Source: Clostridia bacterium
GTDB lineage: Bacteria; Bacillota; Clostridia; Oscillospirales; Acutalibacteraceae
NCBI GenBank assembly: GCA_017465465.1
Contig: JAFTWE010000026.1
Coordinates: forward strand, 1 to 64,000
Length of the DNA stretch: 64,000 bases
Reading direction: 5' to 3'
Positions 16,729 through 24,190 of this stretch are shown piece by piece. Position 1 is the first letter of the stretch; the number at the start of each line of letters is the position of its first letter. A program made the translations under genes and the position numbers. The notes beneath the pieces are model-generated. The model searched no databases and was not told where the DNA came from. It worked only from the letters and a program-made list of their open reading frames with translations.

Positions 16729-17063
16729 TGTGGGCAGGTCTGTAAGCCGTGTTCTGTCATTTAAGGCAATTATCTGTCTTGGCTTTGCGTTGCCACAAAG
16801 CTCACGCCACCCGTTGAAACGCGCCGAGCAAGCGATAGTTTCGGTCGGTGTTGCTTCGGATAGGGTTTACAGGGTCTGCGCGGTTCCCCGCCGACCGGTG
16901 AGCTCTTACCTCGCCTTTCCACCCTTACCGCATAAAGCGGCGGTATATCTCTGTTGCACTGTCCCTAAGGTTACCCTCGGCGGCCGTTAGCCGTTATCCT
17001 GCTCTGTGAAGCACGGACTTTCCTCACACCTGAATAGGTGCGCAACTGCCCAACCTACCCACA
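16729..17063 (-). ncRNA. rnpB: RNase P RNA, type A
   Basis: The catalytic RNA of RNase P. On the minus strand the conserved blocks are in order: GAGGAAAGTCCGTGCT near the 5' end, AGGGTAACCTTAGGGACAGT, ACAGAGATATACCGCC, GGTAAGAGCTCACC (type A P11/P12 region) and the 3' segment ACAGAACACGGCTTACAGACC. The ends GGGTAGG... and ...CCTGCCCAC pair as P1. Promoter at 17070-17098. No terminator hairpin is seen before the next gene. Confidence 0.95.
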
Positions 17064-17069
17064 ATAGAT

Positions 17070-17098
17070 ATTTTAGTTTAAAACAGAAAAACTGTCAA
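17070..17098 (-). promoter_or_regulatory. rnpB promoter
   Basis: TTGACA (17098-17093), 17 bases, TAAAAT (17075-17070) on the minus strand, placing the start about seven bases before the RNA 5' end. Confidence 0.85.
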
Positions 17099-17118
17099 CC
17101 ACCTTGACAAAAATATTG

Positions 17119-17146
17119 TTGACGAATATGAAATATATGATATAAT
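17119..17146 (+). promoter_or_regulatory. Promoter of the cytidylyltransferase-licD operon
   Basis: TTGACG (17119-17124), 16 bases, TATAAT (17141-17146), divergent from the rnpB promoter. Confidence 0.75.
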
Positions 17147-17177
17147 TTAAGTGAATTTTTTGATGTGAGGAACGCGT

Positions 17178-17609
17178 ATGAAAAAATACAAAATCGGTTA
17201 CACTTGCGGCGTTTTTGATTTGATTCACGTGGGGCATCTCAACCTTTTTGAAAGATGTAAGCAATTTTGTGACACTTTGATTGTAGGTGTTTGTGACGAT
17301 TCTTATGTTACAGATGTTAAGCACACGTCCCCTGTTATCAGCGAAGAAAACCGTTTGAGAATGGTTAAGGCTTTGAAGTGTGTTGACGATGCTTTTCTTG
17401 TCAATATTGAAGAAACTAACGACAAGCTGCTTGCTTGGGAAAAGTTTCATTTTGACGTTCTGTTTTCCGGTGACGACTGGAAAGGAAGCGAGAGATATAC
17501 CTTAACAGAAAAGCAGTTCAACGAAATAGGGGTTTCGATTGAATACTTGCCATACACTCAAGGGGTTTCAACCTCAGGCATCAAAAAAGAAATTTCAAAA
17601 AATAAATAG
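17178..17609 (+). CDS. TagD/GCT-type cytidylyltransferase
   Basis: 143-residue nucleotidyltransferase of the glycerol-3-phosphate/choline-phosphate cytidylyltransferase type, making a CDP-alcohol from CTP. The HxGH signature is in GVFDLIHVGHLN (His17, His20), and the C-terminal TQGVSTSGIKKEI corresponds to the family RTEGISTS motif. Its neighbour is a LicD phosphotransferase 23 bases downstream, suggesting the CDP-activated group is transferred to a surface glycan. The exact alcohol cannot be told from the sequence. Confidence 0.88.
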   Translation: MKKYKIGYTCGVFDLIHVGHLNLFERCKQFCDTLIVGVCDDSYVTDVKHTSPVISEENRLRMVKALKCVDDAFLVNIEETNDKLLAWEKFHFDVLFSGDDWKGSERYTLTEKQFNEIGVSIEYLPYTQGVSTSGIKKEISKNK

Positions 17610-17632
17610 CCACCAGTATCAGAGGTGTTGAT

Positions 17633-18442
17633 ATGAATGAACTTCAAAAGAAAGAATTAGAAATTCTTTTAGAAATTGACAGAGTCTGCAAAGAGAATAA
17701 TATAAAATATTTTTTAAGTTCAGGAACAATGTTGGGGGCAGTCCGCCATAACGGATTTATTCCTTGGGACGACGATGTTGATATTATTATGCCAATTGAA
17801 GAATACTGGAAATTTTCTTCGGTTGCCCAATCAGCCTTGAGAAAAGATTTCTTTTTCCAATCCACTGACACAGATTTATGGTACAGAGCTTATTCAAAAG
17901 TTCGCTACAACAACACCACAATGATAGAAACAAGCTATAACAACATCGGTTTTCATCAGGGTGTGTGGGTTGACATTTTCCCCATAATAGGCATACCTGA
18001 CAATCAAAGAGATATTGAAAAAATCAACAAGGCTATTATAATTTCAGACCTGTTGTTACAGGATGCTTTTTACAAAAATCAAACCAACGTTCCTTTGAAA
18101 ATAAAAATCCTGTTTAAAATTCCGTTGTCTTTAAGAAGAAAAATCTGTAAAACAATTAGGAAGTTTGTTTTCAAACCTCTTAACCAATATAATCACTGTG
18201 ATTACTATTGGGGTTTTCCTTTCAAAAAGCCTCGTTTTCTTCCAAAACATTTTGATGAAGCTATCCCTTACACTTACGAAGGGCATATACTACCAATCCC
18301 TAAGATGTATGATGAGATTCTCACGAATATTTACGGTGATTATATGACTCCCCCGCCTCCCGAACACCGAAACGGCGGTCATAGTATTGACATTCTCGAC
18401 CTTGAGAATGATTATACGTCTTATATAAAAGATAATCTATAA
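17633..18442 (+). CDS. LicD family phosphotransferase
   Basis: 269 residues with the LicD fold: LSSGTMLGAVRHNGFIPWDDDVDIIMP at residues 28-54, where Asp46-48 and Asp50 are the nucleotidyltransferase-type metal ligands. LicD proteins move phosphocholine or a related phospho-alcohol from a CDP carrier onto teichoic acid or capsule. Second gene of a two-gene operon with the cytidylyltransferase; a CAGAGGTG site precedes the ATG. Codon use is more AT-rich than the neighbours, which may hint at acquisition. There are no choline uptake genes in the window. Confidence 0.9.
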   Translation: MNELQKKELEILLEIDRVCKENNIKYFLSSGTMLGAVRHNGFIPWDDDVDIIMPIEEYWKFSSVAQSALRKDFFFQSTDTDLWYRAYSKVRYNNTTMIETSYNNIGFHQGVWVDIFPIIGIPDNQRDIEKINKAIIISDLLLQDAFYKNQTNVPLKIKILFKIPLSLRRKICKTIRKFVFKPLNQYNHCDYYWGFPFKKPRFLPKHFDEAIPYTYEGHILPIPKMYDEILTNIYGDYMTPPPPEHRNGGHSIDILDLENDYTSYIKDNL

Positions 18443-18454
18443 AAAGTTTCGCAA

Positions 18455-18482
18455 GAGAGAAGTTTTTAACTTCTCTCGATTT
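18455..18482 (+). terminator. Hairpin after licD, probable terminator
   Basis: GAGAGAAGTT, TTT, AACTTCTCTC followed by GATTTGATTTC. The stem is strong but the T-run is poor. Confidence 0.5.
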
Positions 18483-18483
18483 G

Positions 18484-18520
18484 ATTTCGGACGCCCGATG
18501 GGCGCCCCTACGATTCATCT
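18484..18520. repeat. Short palindromic GCCC repeat
   Basis: GGACGCCCGATGGGCGCCCC followed by TACG, with GCCC/GGGC arms, at the convergent end of licD and the next gene. It resembles the 'hairpin plus CCCTACG' form of the unit at 19045. Confidence 0.4.
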
Positions 18521-18940
18521 CTTCTTATACATAAGCAGTTCCGGATTTGCTCCGTTTTCTCCGTATCTGCACACAAGCAGAAAATCCATAGAGGAAATAA
18601 TACCAAAACAATAATCACTATCAAACTCACATTCAAGCTGATTGCCGAGATACATTGAATTGTCATCAAGGAATTTAACTGACTCTCCGCTTGGAAGTGT
18701 GTATTCAAGATTTACAAAGCTTCCCTCAAGTATATTTAAGTCTTCAACTTCCGGCATACCGGGAATATTCAGGGCATTGAATTCATCTATAAGAGTTTGC
18801 TTAAACTCAAGGAATTTCTCCATTGAGCCCACATTTATGTATTGAGCGATAAAGCAGTTTTTGGATTTTTGAGCACATCCGCCGCAATTCTCCTTCATAA
18901 AACAATTGTTACAGTCAGCACCGCAGATTGAATTTTTCAT
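18515..18940 (-). CDS. Cysteine-rich unknown protein (DUF3795-like N terminus)
   Basis: 141 residues, not firmly recognised. The N terminus has eight cysteines in CGADCNNCFMKENCGGCAQ...CFIAQYI, a spacing like DUF3795 zinc- or cluster-binding proteins; the remainder looks like a small alpha/beta domain with no known motif. The ATG at 18940 is chosen over one eight codons upstream because GGAGGTG lies six bases before it. It overlaps the short palindromic repeat at its 3' end. Function unknown. Confidence 0.7.
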   Translation of the reverse strand: MKNSICGADCNNCFMKENCGGCAQKSKNCFIAQYINVGSMEKFLEFKQTLIDEFNALNIPGMPEVEDLNILEGSFVNLEYTLPSGESVKFLDDNSMYLGNQLECEFDSDYCFGIISSMDFLLVCRYGENGANPELLMYKKR

Positions 18941-18968
18941 AATGCACCTCCATATATTTTTCATATAT

Positions 18969-18997
18969 TTAATACATCATTTCAAAGAAAAATACAA
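18969..18997 (-). promoter_or_regulatory. Candidate promoter of the cysteine-rich gene
   Basis: TTGTAT (18997-18992), 17 bases, TATTAA (18974-18969) on the minus strand. Confidence 0.45.
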
Positions 18998-19044
18998 GTC
19001 TTGATTTTATAACAAAAATGTGGTAATAGAGCTGAGAAATTATA

Positions 19045-19110
19045 AGGTCAATTCGTGAATTGACCCTACGGTGTTCCGTTGGCTTTGCATTTTTCGTGCG
19101 TCGAAATCGC
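19045..19110. repeat. Palindromic intergenic repeat remnant
   Basis: TCAATTCGTGAATTGA palindrome followed by CCCTACGG, with a further inverted pair around TTCCG. It is part of a gene-free stretch (18998-19173). Similar in form to 18484-18520; the limits are approximate. Confidence 0.4.
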
Positions 19111-19173
19111 CGCACCTTATAGCCCTGCCCTACAGCGTTTGTTTTTCACCTTTTCCGCCTTCGTTTTCCGGTA

Positions 19174-19611
19174 CTAATCTATCCATTGGATAAACGCTGT
19201 TTTGTCTGAATTGTTATATCCTGCTTTTTTATAAAAATCAAGAGTTGATTCTTCTTTAGAGCCTGTGAGCAACATCATTTTGTAGCAATTCTCTTTTATG
19301 GCAATTTTCTTTGCATATTCAAGGCATTGAGTAGCATAACCCTTACCACGGTAATCTTTGTGAGTTACAACATTTTCAACAAACGCGTACGGTCTTACAT
19401 TTCGTGTTAGGTTAGGAATTATTACACAAACGCAAGAAGAAACAATCTTGCCGTTTACATCTTTTACAATTATATGATGATTTTTATCTTCAATTATTGC
19501 TTTCCAAGTTTTCGCAAGATGTTCGTTGTTTTCAGGAATATCTTTTTCGTGCAAATGCAAATAAAGCTCTAAAAGCTCATTTAATTCATTTTCTTTGATT
19601 ACTCTAACCAT
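19174..19611 (-). CDS. GNAT family N-acetyltransferase
   Basis: 145-residue acetyl-CoA-dependent acetyltransferase. The central motif A reads NVVTHKDYRGKGYATQCLEYA (the RGKGYAT acetyl-CoA loop), followed by KMMLLTGSKEESTLDFYKKAGY, the usual motif B with the conserved Tyr. The acceptor is unknown. Its GGTGA binding site lies at the end of the upstream DUF2804 gene, seven bases after whose stop it begins, so the two genes are probably one operon. Confidence 0.88.
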   Translation of the reverse strand: MVRVIKENELNELLELYLHLHEKDIPENNEHLAKTWKAIIEDKNHHIIVKDVNGKIVSSCVCVIIPNLTRNVRPYAFVENVVTHKDYRGKGYATQCLEYAKKIAIKENCYKMMLLTGSKEESTLDFYKKAGYNNSDKTAFIQWID

Positions 19612-19617
19612 ACATAA

Positions 19618-20712
19618 TCACCAACGGTTTTCCACGTATTCGCAGAAGGTGAAAAGGTCTTTGATTTCGAGCTTTGTGCCGTCATCGAGGGTAACATAGC
19701 CGTGCCAGTTGCCGAAAATCTGGTGGCAATTCATTCTGCCGACTTTAAAATCAACATCTGAATGGTTATCAAGGGTCGGTGTCATTGTCATATTAAATCT
19801 GCCGTCTTCTGAAATAAATTTCCACTCTTCAAGGAATCTGCCTTTAGGGAATTTTTCAACATCAACTGCGCCGATTTTATGCACCTTGCCGTCGTAAAAA
19901 ATGCAGGTTTCGGTGGCATTGCTTTCGTTGCCGATTGCCCAGGTGATTTCAAAGCCAAAAAGATGCTCCTTGCCGTTTTCGTCTTTTATATACTGATTGC
20001 CGCTGCCCCAGTACCACACCATTTTATGAACGGTGTTTACTCTGCCCCAGTCCATAGTGCAGAATGCAGCAGGCTTTGAAAATTCATATACATAATCGCC
20101 CCAAACAAACCTGCCCTCACAAGGCATACACATCTGCTTGGTGGTCATAAAATACTTGGTCGGGTCTTCATCAAAAGGAAAAACTGTGGTGATATTTTCA
20201 AGCCCCTGAGGGATATCCATCTGAACGGTTACTTCAACAGGTTTGCCCTTATATGAGCCTTTATACCAAAGAGTTCTTTCGGTTTCTTTGGTGTTAAAAT
20301 CAAATTCGGTTTTGCCGACTTTGTCTTTATAACGGTTGGGAACATCACCCTTTGCAGGGGGAACATGCTTGTTGGCACCAAGGAAATAAGCGATAGAGTC
20401 CACCACTACCTCCCCTGTTTTGAGGTTAACAAGCTTTGCGCCCACATAACCGCCCACATTGATATTGGCAAAGCTGACAAGCACCTGAAATTCACCGTCA
20501 CAGATATTATAAAAATCCCATTCCTTGCGGCTCATTATGCCTGTTTTAACATAATCACGGTTATATGTAAAAACATTTTTCCTTGCCCAACCTTTGGCAA
20601 GGAGGGTTCCGTCAGGTGCAAGAAGAGGTGTTTCTTCGGTATATTCAATCTGTTTAGATTTTTCTTTCCAATCCTTAAAAGGGACATAAGTGCGAGGGAG
20701 TTCTTTGCTCAT
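19618..20712 (-). CDS. DUF2804 family protein
   Basis: 364 residues resembling DUF2804: N-terminal PLLAPDGTLLAKGWARKNVF, then a beta-rich middle, FCTMDWGRVNTVHKMVWYWGSG in the C-terminal half, and GNWHGYVTLDDG. The family is of unknown function, with a fold related to lipocalin-like or diphosphate-type beta barrels by repute; I cannot assign a reaction. The start at 20712 is set by GGAGG nine bases before it. Its promoter overlaps the end of pnuC (20748-20776). No signal peptide. Confidence 0.75.
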   Translation of the reverse strand: MSKELPRTYVPFKDWKEKSKQIEYTEETPLLAPDGTLLAKGWARKNVFTYNRDYVKTGIMSRKEWDFYNICDGEFQVLVSFANINVGGYVGAKLVNLKTGEVVVDSIAYFLGANKHVPPAKGDVPNRYKDKVGKTEFDFNTKETERTLWYKGSYKGKPVEVTVQMDIPQGLENITTVFPFDEDPTKYFMTTKQMCMPCEGRFVWGDYVYEFSKPAAFCTMDWGRVNTVHKMVWYWGSGNQYIKDENGKEHLFGFEITWAIGNESNATETCIFYDGKVHKIGAVDVEKFPKGRFLEEWKFISEDGRFNMTMTPTLDNHSDVDFKVGRMNCHQIFGNWHGYVTLDDGTKLEIKDLFTFCEYVENRW

Positions 20713-20747
20713 AAAATTACCTCCAAAAAGAAAAGTGATACAAGCTG

Positions 20748-20776
20748 ATTGTACCACTTATTTCTTTTATTGACAA
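20748..20776 (-). promoter_or_regulatory. Promoter of the DUF2804-GNAT operon
   Basis: TTGTCA (20776-20771), 17 bases ending TGG, TACAAT (20753-20748); the -35 box overlaps the last codons of pnuC. Confidence 0.65.
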
Positions 20777-21447
20777 TAGTTTTGTCGCTTTTTCATTTTT
20801 TGCCAGCTTATAAAACCGTATAAATCGTTTATTAAGAACATAACAAAGCAGATAATAACCGAAAGATAGCTGATATTCTGAATGGTTGCCATTATCCACA
20901 GGACTATGAGCACAACATCATTTGCGGCATAAGTGAGGGCATAATACGGACTTCGCCTGAAGGTGAGATATGCCGCTGCAAAGCTGGTGGTTACGGAAAT
21001 TGTGCTGGGGATAAGATTAGCGGTGTTAAAAAATCTGAGAATAAAATAAAATGCAACGGTAACAGCGGCTGTAAGCACCAGCATAAAGGCAACTTCTTTT
21101 TTGGTAATGCTGTTTACCTTAACCTCTGATTTGTTGCCTTTATAAGGATTGCGAAGCCATGAAACAAGTGAAAACACAGCCATAGGCAAGGTCATACCAA
21201 GGTAGGTTATCATTTCGCCGTAATATGAAAAAGAATAAGAAATTATGCCATAAAGAATGCTGAAAATTATCATCAGCACCTGACCGATTGGGTTGCCCTT
21301 GGCGCAGAAAATAAGGGATGTTACACCGATTAAGGACGCGGCGAGGGTCATATAGTTTGACCTGTCAAACACAAAGAATGAAACGGCTATCACAAACAAA
21401 GACGTAATCCACAAAGCCAAATCCTTTTTTGAAAATATCTTTAACAT
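20767..21447 (-). CDS. pnuC: PnuC-family vitamin/nucleoside transporter
   Basis: 226-residue membrane protein with about seven hydrophobic segments, matching PnuC (facilitated uptake of nicotinamide riboside, trapped inside by kinase action). Landmarks are GNPIGQVLMIIFSILYGIISYSF and the C-terminal NDLYGFISWQKMKKRQ with the family W-x-x-x-basic end. Relatives (PnuT, PnuX) carry thiamine or riboflavin, so the substrate is inferred. The start at 21447 follows GGAGGTAAAA. A terminator-like hairpin abuts this ribosome binding site (see 21458-21538). Confidence 0.85.
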   Translation of the reverse strand: MLKIFSKKDLALWITSLFVIAVSFFVFDRSNYMTLAASLIGVTSLIFCAKGNPIGQVLMIIFSILYGIISYSFSYYGEMITYLGMTLPMAVFSLVSWLRNPYKGNKSEVKVNSITKKEVAFMLVLTAAVTVAFYFILRFFNTANLIPSTISVTTSFAAAYLTFRRSPYYALTYAANDVVLIVLWIMATIQNISYLSVIICFVMFLINDLYGFISWQKMKKRQNYCQ

Positions 21448-21457
21448 TTTTACCTCC

Positions 21458-21538
21458 AAAAAAAGCATCCGCTGTGTATCTTCTAAGACCTAATGATACA
21501 CTAACGAATGCTTAACATTCACTACCCGGTGGCAGTAA
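21458..21538 (-). promoter_or_regulatory. Two-hairpin leader with terminator, upstream of pnuC
   Basis: On the minus strand a first hairpin (21538-21518, TTACTGCC/GGTAGTGAA with a bulge) is followed by a long stem (21511-21495 with 21480-21465) and seven T (21464-21458). The pnuC GGAGG starts at the very next base (21457). It can be the terminator of tmcAL, or an attenuator controlling pnuC; sequence alone cannot separate these. Confidence 0.6.
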
Positions 21539-21549
21539 GTATATTTAAT

Positions 21550-22746
21550 TTATTCCTCCACAATAACAGGGGTTGTCTGCTCCCTGCCGCAAGGGAAGAT
21601 TACAGGTGTTGCCAATGAATAAACATCGGTACACATTCCTTCAATAGAATACACCTCTTTTGCTCTTTCGTCAAGAGTTTCAACATCAGAAGCTTTTGTA
21701 ATTATTGGAAGTGTAGCGGTTTCTTTGGCTTTTTTGAGAATTTCCTTGCCCTTTTCGGTCATTGCAAGAACCTTAACATAGGGGGGCAAGCCCTCACACT
21801 GCTCCTTAGTGAAGCCAAGGAAAGAAGCAAGAACAATTCTTCTGATTCTTGCGTGGGAATAACGCCTTGTTTTTGCAAGTGAAAACAGCTCTTCAAGGCT
21901 TTTTGCTTTCAAAGCGGCATCGTGAATTCTGTTTTCTATACCTTCACTCACATCGGGAGATTCAGCAATATCTTCAACCCTCAACTGGCGCATACAACAA
22001 AGAATACTGAACTCAAGCTTTGAATAAGGTGTGGGGCCTGTCTGAGCTTCAACCTCTTTTTTATAAATATCCACCATATTCTGAGGAACATATCTGTACC
22101 AGCTGTCACCCTCAAGCATCATATTGCGGATATCAGACGCACTTGCAAAATTTTCACTTCTGATAATACTGTCGTGGGCAACGCCCTTTCTTGCAACAGT
22201 TACCATTTCAGCTCTCGGCTCTAACTCGTTATTTGCAATGATATATTCGATGCCCAAGGTATTATTAGGCTCATTTAAAATTGAAAAAAAGTCATCTCCG
22301 TGATAAGTTCTAACGGCCTCGGCTCTTGCGCCTGCATAGCTCATACCGATTTCAAGATTCTTTTTCATTCGCTCAATTACAAACGGGTCGCTTATTGCCT
22401 CGGCAGTTTCCTCCAGCTTTTCGATGTCACCGCATTCACTGCCAAAGCTTATGGCATCAACACAGCCCAAGCCCTTGAGCACACCCACTGCACCCTGAGC
22501 AAAGCTCTGAGCTCTTGCAATGCTCCAAAGAGTGGGAATTTCAACCACAAGGTCAACACCGTTCTGAACTGCGGCTTTTGCCCTTGCCCACTTTGAAAGA
22601 ATAGCCGTTTCACCGCGCTGAACAAAGTTACCGCTCATTACGGCAACGACTGCGTCAGCACCTGTTACTTCCTTTGTTTTTTCTATATGATATTTATGTC
22701 CGTTGTGAAAAGGGTTATATTCTGCAACAATTCCTGCGATTTTCAT
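21550..22746 (-). CDS. tmcAL: tRNA(Met) cytidine acetate ligase
   Basis: 398-residue nucleotidyltransferase-fold enzyme (YlbM/TmcAL) that activates acetate with ATP to make N4-acetylcytidine at the wobble base of elongator tRNA-Met. The N terminus MKIAGIVAEYNPFHNGHKYHI has the HxGH motif; MSGNFVQRGETAIL and the RIRRIVLASFLG segment are typical. The start at 22746 is set by GGAGGTAAAA; the ATG seven codons upstream has no site. It lies divergently beside ackA, whose product makes or uses acetyl phosphate/acetate, a sensible but unproven link to its substrate. Confidence 0.92.
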   Translation of the reverse strand: MKIAGIVAEYNPFHNGHKYHIEKTKEVTGADAVVAVMSGNFVQRGETAILSKWARAKAAVQNGVDLVVEIPTLWSIARAQSFAQGAVGVLKGLGCVDAISFGSECGDIEKLEETAEAISDPFVIERMKKNLEIGMSYAGARAEAVRTYHGDDFFSILNEPNNTLGIEYIIANNELEPRAEMVTVARKGVAHDSIIRSENFASASDIRNMMLEGDSWYRYVPQNMVDIYKKEVEAQTGPTPYSKLEFSILCCMRQLRVEDIAESPDVSEGIENRIHDAALKAKSLEELFSLAKTRRYSHARIRRIVLASFLGFTKEQCEGLPPYVKVLAMTEKGKEILKKAKETATLPIITKASDVETLDERAKEVYSIEGMCTDVYSLATPVIFPCGREQTTPVIVEE

Positions 22747-22774
22747 TTTTACCTCCAAAAAGTTCAAAAACCTA

Positions 22775-22803
22775 TTGAAAAAATTTTTCTATACATATAT
22801 AAT
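22775..22803 (+). promoter_or_regulatory. ackA promoter
   Basis: TTGAAA (22775-22780), 17 bases, TATAAT (22798-22803); leader about 50 bases before the AGGAGG of ackA. Confidence 0.75.
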
Positions 22804-22860
22804 ATAACAGTTAGGGACAATATACAAGTCAAATTTGATTAAAATTTAGGAGGAATTGTA

Positions 22861-24066
22861 ATGAAAATTCTCGTTATTAACGCAGGTAGCTCTTCTCTTA
22901 AATATCAGCTTATTGATATGGAGAATGAAACCGTACTTGCAAAAGGTAACTGCGAACAGATTGGTGACAAGAGCACTTTCACACACAAGGTTCCTGCAGA
23001 TGAAAGCAAAAATGTTAAGAGCCTTCCCTGTGATATGCCTGACCACGCAACAGCTATTCAGGTTGTAATCAACGCCCTTACAAGCAAAGAAAACGGCGTT
23101 ATCGCATCTATGGATGAAATTGACGCTGTCGGCCACCGTGTTGTTCACGGCGCTGAATACTTCAGCACTTCTGTTCTTGTTAACGAAGAGGTTGAAAAGG
23201 CTATTGAGGCTTGCTTTGAATGGGGTCCCCTTCACAACCCTGCAAACCTTACAGGCATCAAGGCTTGCCAGGCAATTATGAAGGATGTTCCTCAGGTTGC
23301 TGTTTTTGACACAGGCTTCCACCAGACAATGCCTGACTACGCTTATATGTACGCTCTCCCCTATGAATATTATGAAAATTACGGCATTCGCCGTTACGGC
23401 TTCCACGGCACATCACACCGCTTTGTCAGCGCAAAAGCAACTGAGCTTCTCGGCAACCCTGAGCACAGCAAGGTTGTTACCTGCCACCTCGGCAACGGCT
23501 CATCAATTTCAGCTATTGTTGACGGCAAGTGCTTTGACACCACAATGGGCGTTACTCCCCTTGAAGGCATTATGATGGGCACACGCTGCGGCTCAATTGA
23601 CCCCGCTATTGTTCCCATTATTATGAAAAAAGAAGGCCTCAGCGCTGACGATATGGACAAGGTAATGAACAAGAAGTCAGGTATGCTCGGCGTTTGCGGC
23701 ACAAGCGACAACAGAGAAATTGAAGCAAGAGCAAAAGACGGCGATGAAAGAGCTAAGCTCGTTGAATCAATGCTTTGCCACCAGCTCACAAAATACATCG
23801 GCGGTTACGCTGCTGCTATGGGCGGACTTGACGCTATTGTATTTACAGGCGGTATCGGCGAAAACAATCCTCAGTACAGAGACCGTGTTTGCGATAAGCT
23901 CGCATTTATGGGTGTTAAGATTAACTACGACCTCAACGACACTCTTAAGAGAGGCAAAGAGGGCGAAATTTCAACACCTGATTCAGCTGTTAAGGTTTAT
24001 GTTGTTTGCACAGACGAAGAGCTTATGATTGCAAGAGATACAAAAGCAATCGTTGAGAGCCTTTAA
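22861..24066 (+). CDS. ackA: Acetate kinase
   Basis: 401-residue ASKHA kinase making ATP from acetyl phosphate in fermentation. Signatures are MKILVINAGSSSLKYQL at the N terminus (Asn7), HRVVHGAEYF (Arg substrate site), FDTGFHQTMP, RRYGFHGTSHRFVS (His180 region), HLGNGSSISAI and VFTGGIGENN. AGGAGG precedes the ATG, and codon use is rich in C/G-ending codons as in the other highly expressed genes here. Monocistronic; its usual partner pta is not in the window. Confidence 0.97.
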   Translation: MKILVINAGSSSLKYQLIDMENETVLAKGNCEQIGDKSTFTHKVPADESKNVKSLPCDMPDHATAIQVVINALTSKENGVIASMDEIDAVGHRVVHGAEYFSTSVLVNEEVEKAIEACFEWGPLHNPANLTGIKACQAIMKDVPQVAVFDTGFHQTMPDYAYMYALPYEYYENYGIRRYGFHGTSHRFVSAKATELLGNPEHSKVVTCHLGNGSSISAIVDGKCFDTTMGVTPLEGIMMGTRCGSIDPAIVPIIMKKEGLSADDMDKVMNKKSGMLGVCGTSDNREIEARAKDGDERAKLVESMLCHQLTKYIGGYAAAMGGLDAIVFTGGIGENNPQYRDRVCDKLAFMGVKINYDLNDTLKRGKEGEISTPDSAVKVYVVCTDEELMIARDTKAIVESL

Positions 24067-24087
24067 TTCTTAATTAAAAACAAAAGC

Positions 24088-24117
24088 AGAGAACGGAGCA
24101 ATCCGTTCTCTTTTTTT
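24088..24117 (+). terminator. ackA terminator
   Basis: AGAGAACGGA, GCAA tetraloop, TCCGTTCTCT and seven T. Confidence 0.92.
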
Positions 24118-24140
24118 CGACATTTTTATTGATTCGTCTG

Positions 24141-24169
24141 TTGACTAAAGCTGACTGCAATGCTAAAAT
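24141..24169 (+). promoter_or_regulatory. Promoter of the 24191 secreted-protein gene
   Basis: TTGACT (24141-24146), 17 bases, TAAAAT (24164-24169). Confidence 0.8.
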
Positions 24170-24190
24170 GTAGCTATAGGTGGTGAAAAA

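Noticed and set aside
22747..22860. Promoter for tmcAL on the minus strand
   Set aside because: TTGACT and TTGTCC are present but no properly spaced -10 close to consensus could be found.
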